Shown here in pieces: positions 59,464 to 64,000 of a stretch of 64,000 bases of DNA (position 1 is the first letter of the stretch; each line of letters opens with the position of its first letter). The stretch is taken from contig CM063250.1 of NCBI GenBank assembly GCA_032158295.1, positions 2,487,501 to 2,551,500 of the forward strand, written 5' to 3'. A program made the position numbers and the translations under genes. The notes under the pieces were generated by a model. It saw only the letters and a program-made list of their open reading frames with translations, did not search any database and was not told the origin of the DNA. The stretch comes from Pycnopodia helianthoides. Taxonomy: Eukaryota > Echinodermata > Asteroidea > Forcipulatida > Asteriidae.

Positions 59464-60384
59464 GAAAAAAGCTTGACTCTTGATGACTGCAGGTTGTGTA
59501 AGTACGGCGGGGTTGCTCTGTGATGATGCCCGAAGGCGGGAAGCTGGAACGGAATCCCGTGGGTGGGGGATTAGCTTACAGATCAGGGCTCAGCTTTCTT
59601 CTTCTGACGATGACGATCGAAGCATACTGATCGAACCCACTGCGGAACATAATGCATCACAATCGCTCATATTATGATGTGCTGTGTGTGTGTACACGGG
59701 ACACGCAGTCTTTTGAAATTCACACAAGTGTGTGAATGACCTCCAATCGTGGATCCCCTTTGTTCAACTCTTTGTCCTGACAAACATGGACCCCAGTGTT
59801 TTCCTTTGTTATACCACGCCCGATAAGGGGGGGCGGAGAATCCCCCCAAGAAAAAAAAGAAAAAATATTAATAATAATAATAATAAAAAATAAAAATAAA
59901 AATAAATAAAAATACTTTAAAACACTATTTTCCTCTTGTACAGAAGTACACTCTGTGGACGTTCCTTTGTTCTGTACACTTAAGGAAAATCACATTCCTC
60001 AACACTGTAAAAATCACTGTGTGGACGTTTGTAAGTCCACATAGTGTTTCAAGTCCCTACATCATGTGACCCTCTTTTGTTCTCAAATCCACACTTTGTA
60101 TGTATAGCGTTAAAACACCCATTGTGACCACCAACACATGCATGCTATGGAACAGCTAGTCTTTACCATTGGATATGATTTGTTGTCTTGTTATAAGGCA
60201 TAGGAATAGGACAACTAGATACGATTAAAACCAATCATCAATCAAATTACACTAATGAAAAGAGAGAATATTCAGCTTCAAGAAGCCACATGATCCAATA
60301 CAACTGTGCTGTGCAGTTTGGGGCTATGGTCATTTCAGTTGCATGAATCATGACAATTTGTAGTATTTTTGTCACTAACTACTA

Positions 60385-60602
60385 TAGACCGTATTGAATA
60401 TGACGTCACCATTCAAAAACCTGCCTTACAACATGGCGTCTGTGAGCGTGTGCGTGTACGTGTGCGTATGTGTGCCGTAGAAATCAAACCGGGAATGCTG
60501 CGCGCTGCATGCTTCATTGATGTACGTGTTTAGACGCGCATACGGTTTGCCCTACAAGATGGCGACTTTCATAGCAACAAAGGGGTTATTCAATACGGTC
60601 TA
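60385..60602. mobile_element. MITE with TAGACCGTATTGAATA ends
   Basis: Sixteen-base perfect inverted ends, then ATGACGTCACC and AAGATGGCGAC segments. TA borders. 218 bp. Confidence 0.85.
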
Positions 60603-60855
60603 CAGGCTTGAGACAAACAGTTACCTTGTTTCCCCAAAAGCAAATAACTTAAAACATTTATGAATTATGAAAATTCCTGATCCATATAGTTTGCTCATTG
60701 TGAATTTGAGATACTTCTGATTTTATTGGAAACTCTGTGGAATAGATTTGTGCGTATCGCAGCTCTAAGAACTTCTTGCAATGCTAAATAGAGCTATGCT
60801 CCAACATGGTCGAGTTGTTACATGACCGGTAAATTTCAGAACCACCACAATTCAA

Positions 60856-61400
60856 AGAGAGATTTCATGTACATGGTGTTGCCGCAAACCTTACTAGATT
60901 GTATCTCCACCATGCAAAGTTTCAAATCCTACTCATGTACATGGTGTTACCGCAAACCTTACTAGATTGTATCTCCACCATGCACAGTTTCAAATCCTAC
61001 TCTTGTACATGGTGTTACCGCAAACCTTACTAGATTGTATCTTCACCATGCAAAGTTTCAAATCCTACTCATGTACATGGTGTTACCCAAACCTTACTAG
61101 ATTGTATTCACCATGCAAAGTTTCAATCCACTCATGTACAGGTGTTACTGCAAACCTTACTAGATTGTATCTCCACCATGCAAAGTTTCAAATCCTACTC
61201 ATGTACATGGTGTTACAGCAAACCTTACTAGATTGTATCTCCACCATACAAAGTTTCAAATCCTACTCATGTACATTGTGTTACCCCAAACCTTACTAGA
61301 TTGTATCTCCACCATACAAAGTTTCAAATCCTACTCATGTACATGTGTTACCACACACAAACCTTACTAATGTATCTCCACCATGCAAAGTTTCAAATCA
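60856..61400 (+). repeat. 68-bp tandem array, about 8 copies
   Basis: The unit contains CTTACTAGATTGTATCTCCA, CCATGCAAAGTTTCAAATCC and TACATGGTGTTACCGCAAAC. The left flank (60800-60870) is the hammerhead-like element, whose ACCGCAAACC end is part of each unit. Copies near 61088 and 61350 have small deletions. Confidence 0.95.
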
Positions 61401-62459
61401 ACAAATACCTTCTCATTAATGAACCAATATTCCATATCAATAATATATCAAAGCAAGGACAGCCTCAACCATCATGGCAGTCTGTTGACATCTGGAAGTT
61501 CCTCCATGGTTGATATAATCTCTCTCTGCTTAGTATGATCTTTTGTGCTTAGCAAATTTTGAAGCTTCAAAAGCTTTAGCAGAGGTTGTGTAAAATGTGT
61601 GCATGTCCATCCTTAGAGTGTACACAAAGACCCTACACGGCTTGGCTTTTTAAACGCCACAATCTTGTTACATACACGCCTGATATGCTTCGTTTTTGAT
61701 AGGGCAGGGGCACCAAGGCATTTTCTCCTTGGTATTAAAAAGGCACCTATCTGAGGAAATTGTACGTTTCTAATGGAACATTTCAAGGGGCATCGAGGCA
61801 ATGACCAGGGGCAACGGAGGCAATTGCCTCCATGAAGCGTCATGCTTGCACATAATTAGTGACCTACGGATCTTCAAGAGAATGTGTTTCCTTGCAGTTA
61901 ATAATCAGTCTTGTGTTTGTGTGTGTGTGCGTGTGCACTAAGCATCCATTAAACTGGGCTCAGACTGTCACGCTGAGATGCTAAAACCACAACACACTCG
62001 TGTATAGCGCCCGTTTTTTTGTTCTCTTGCAAATAGACAGGCAGGATCAACTTTATTCCTGGAATCTCCCTTGGGGCGGGATTTAGCCATCGGGGGACCA
62101 ACCGGATACAGGAAGAGACTAGAATCGGAGAAGGAAATTCTTATAGATGCTACAATAATACTGATTGACACAGGATTGCAGAGTGTCATTTACTTACAAC
62201 TTTCATTAAATATTGTGTGCTTCGTTGTTCTTTTAATCGATCGTTGACTGAGTGATATTCAAGCAAAGAGTTAATTAGTGGACATTAACCCCGGAAAAAC
62301 TATTATTAAATACTGGACTTTACAAAAAATATATATATATTGAAAAATGGACATTAAAAAAAAACTGTTTTAATATTTTTTATTTTATTGTAATTTTTTT
62401 ATAACAAAATTTCCAATCGTGTTTTTTTTGTTTGCTGTTTAATATTTAAATTGTCAAGT

Positions 62460-62700
62460 AATACACCACAAGGGAAACTGACTGGGTAAATTTTAAATAA
62501 TTTTGGGTTGAACAAAGAAAAAAATGGACAAGAGTGGGATCTGAACCAACGACCTCCGGATTAATGCTCTACCCAACTGAGCTATCTAGCCCTGTGTTGG
62601 CGGTCTCCCCATTTTGTTCATATCTTTGTTGACAACCGTTAACTGCCGTGCAGCCAGGGATTCCACCCAAGGTTACGATACAACCTGGGAAGTGGCGGAA
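62460..62700 (-). mobile_element. Second tRNA-derived SINE family, minus strand
   Basis: TTGGGTTGAACAAAGAAAAA, then CTCTACCCAACTGAGCTATC and GATACAACCTGGGAAGTGGC. Confidence 0.8.
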
Positions 62701-62754
62701 GTATTGTCATTATTATATTTGTCTGGTAATGAAACCATGGATGCCTCATAAGTG

Positions 62755-63040
62755 AACCTAATCACTGTAGCTCACAAGCCTGAGGAAACCTGTCAACAAG
62801 TGCGCTTGCTCGGTAAACCAGAAACACCAGGGTTAAACCCCTACTCTTCGACGATAAGCATTCTGGGTTCTTTTATGTGCACTACCACTCCTAGCACACA
62901 GGACCTATGGCTTAATGTTCCATCTGAAAGATGGCAATTACGGTTCTAAAGTATCTTGCTCAAGGACACAAGTGCCACGACTGGGACTCAAACCTACACT
63001 CTGCTGATCAGAAACACGAGCGCCGAGTCACGCCACGCAA
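62755..63040 (-). mobile_element. tRNA-Leu-derived SINE, minus strand
   Basis: The body and a decayed tRNA head (GTGTAGGTTTGAGTCCC in reverse complement). The same subfamily as 970-1183 and 55006-55303, which share CAGGTTTCCTCAGGCTT. Confidence 0.8.
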
Positions 63041-64000
63041 CAAATGACTAGCTTCATGAGCAGGTCTGCAGTTTCATCTAAGAGAGGGCAAGGCCGTATT
63101 CATTTTGTAAAGGGCACTTCCATTGGAAAATGTTAAAGTCTATGTGGAACTACTAAGGGACACCAAGGCCAAGACCAAGACAACAGAGGTATGACCTCTG
63201 TGACCTCCGTGTAGTTCCAGGTCTGCATTAGTTCCCCTTTATGGCTCTAAAGACCCTGCTGATAAGATTAGAGTTGAAACCTTGTACGGCGCCTCATTCC
63301 CTTAAAAGCCTAGAACGACTGAGTACCCTTACATAAATTGGTGATTTGTTACCAAAATTTGTAGACTTGCATTGAGAGAAAGGGTCTCCATTGTTATGTG
63401 TCCAATGAAGTCATTTCATCTCACTTGCTGCCATTTACGAGGAGAACGATATTAGAAATGGATCCTCTCAAATGGATCCATTAATCCATTACAACAAATG
63501 ATGATATTCAGTTCTTTTTATTATGATAAATGTGGCCCTTTTTCAGGGGGGGGGAACATTATTTTGACTTTTTAAAAGACTGCCCTTATATTTATCTGGG
63601 TTTGTTTTCTTATTGGATATACCTGGGAGCAAGTATGTCTTAATGATTTGAGTGCTTCATAAACGTGTATTTTATCATAATTCTGAGATGTCAATGTGTG
63701 GTCAAGTAGTTAGACTACTGCAGGTGCTTGCAACCATCAATTTGCGGGTCGAATCCCAGCAGAGGTTTTTGTACTTTTAATGCTGGTTAAAGCGCCCTCG
63801 AGGTTGGATCAGCGAAAGCAAGTTGAGATGTCTAATTATTACTAATATTAATACCCCCCCCCATCATATGTGTGACTTAACACTCTAAACGGCAATCACA
63901 GTAAGTGAATGAACGATGGTACAGTGTCACTGGCTGCCCAAAATCTTACATAAACAAAAATAAAAAAAATATTTGTTCTCAATATTCCCCTTGAGTGCTT

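Larger units (their letters stand above)
51026..64000. other. Region upstream of the KCNQ1 S3 exon; no exon recognised
   Basis: Probably a long KCNQ1 intron. Only SINEs, MITEs, palindromes (55545-55680 among them), arrays and AT-rich sequence were seen. I looked for S1-S2 motifs (FWMEIV, WSAGCRSKY, RFARKP) on the minus strand and did not find them. Exons of 90-130 nt could be missed by eye. Near 63700-63765 there is a tRNA-like segment with GCGGGTCGAATCCCAGC. Confidence 0.5.

Overview
This is an intron-rich animal genome window, not a bacterial one. Exons are 50-280 bp with GT-AG borders and are separated by introns packed with SINEs, MITEs, minisatellites and inverted repeats. The 3' half of an LRP1-type receptor gene and most of a KCNQ1-type potassium channel gene are recognisable. 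The mix of repeats (tRNA-derived SINEs, a CR1/L2-like LINE, many short palindromic elements) and the divergence of the proteins from vertebrates suggest a marine deuterostome invertebrate, probably an echinoderm. The taxon is an impression, not proven from the sequence.

Plus strand, about 1-26,000: the C-terminal part of an LRP1 (LDL-receptor-related protein 1) orthologue. Exons encode the end of an LDLa/EGF block, a calcium-binding EGF module (DIDEC), a spacer with a furin-type site (RTRKRR), the last YWTD beta-propeller, several EGF repeats, a transmembrane helix and a cytoplasmic tail with NPTF, NPMY-ESL and a dileucine motif. The last 14 exons join in a single frame (750 residues plus stop). 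A second in-frame terminal exon (17962-18042), with its own poly(A) signal, lies inside the last intron and would give a different tail. Introns 8477-13857 carry four unrelated minisatellites. One of them (11541-12508) is 22 exact-length copies of the end of an exon plus its splice donor.

Middle, about 26,000-35,300: intergenic or UTR sequence with degenerate telomere-like (TAACCC)n blocks flanking a 5'-truncated CR1/L2-like reverse transcriptase (about 26,715-27,640), MITE copies, small satellites and no other gene I can support.

Minus strand, 35,400-51,025: eleven exons of a KCNQ1-like voltage-gated potassium channel, from S3 to the stop codon. All phases agree except the selectivity-filter exon, which is one base short. 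The S1/S2 and N-terminal exons were not found and probably lie beyond the right edge. Its introns hold a 72-bp satellite with 3- and 6-unit higher order, a 26-bp array and an 83-bp array that starts next to the S4 exon donor. From 51,026 to 64,000 only repeats were seen.

The two genes converge tail to tail. They encode unrelated membrane proteins (an endocytic receptor and a channel), and nothing suggests a shared pathway. The most unusual content is the repeat biology. One dispersed family carries a hammerhead-ribozyme-like hairpin at one end and the motif ACCGCAAACC at the other, and it seems to have seeded several tandem arrays. Several minisatellites have an unexpanded ancestor visible in the same window.
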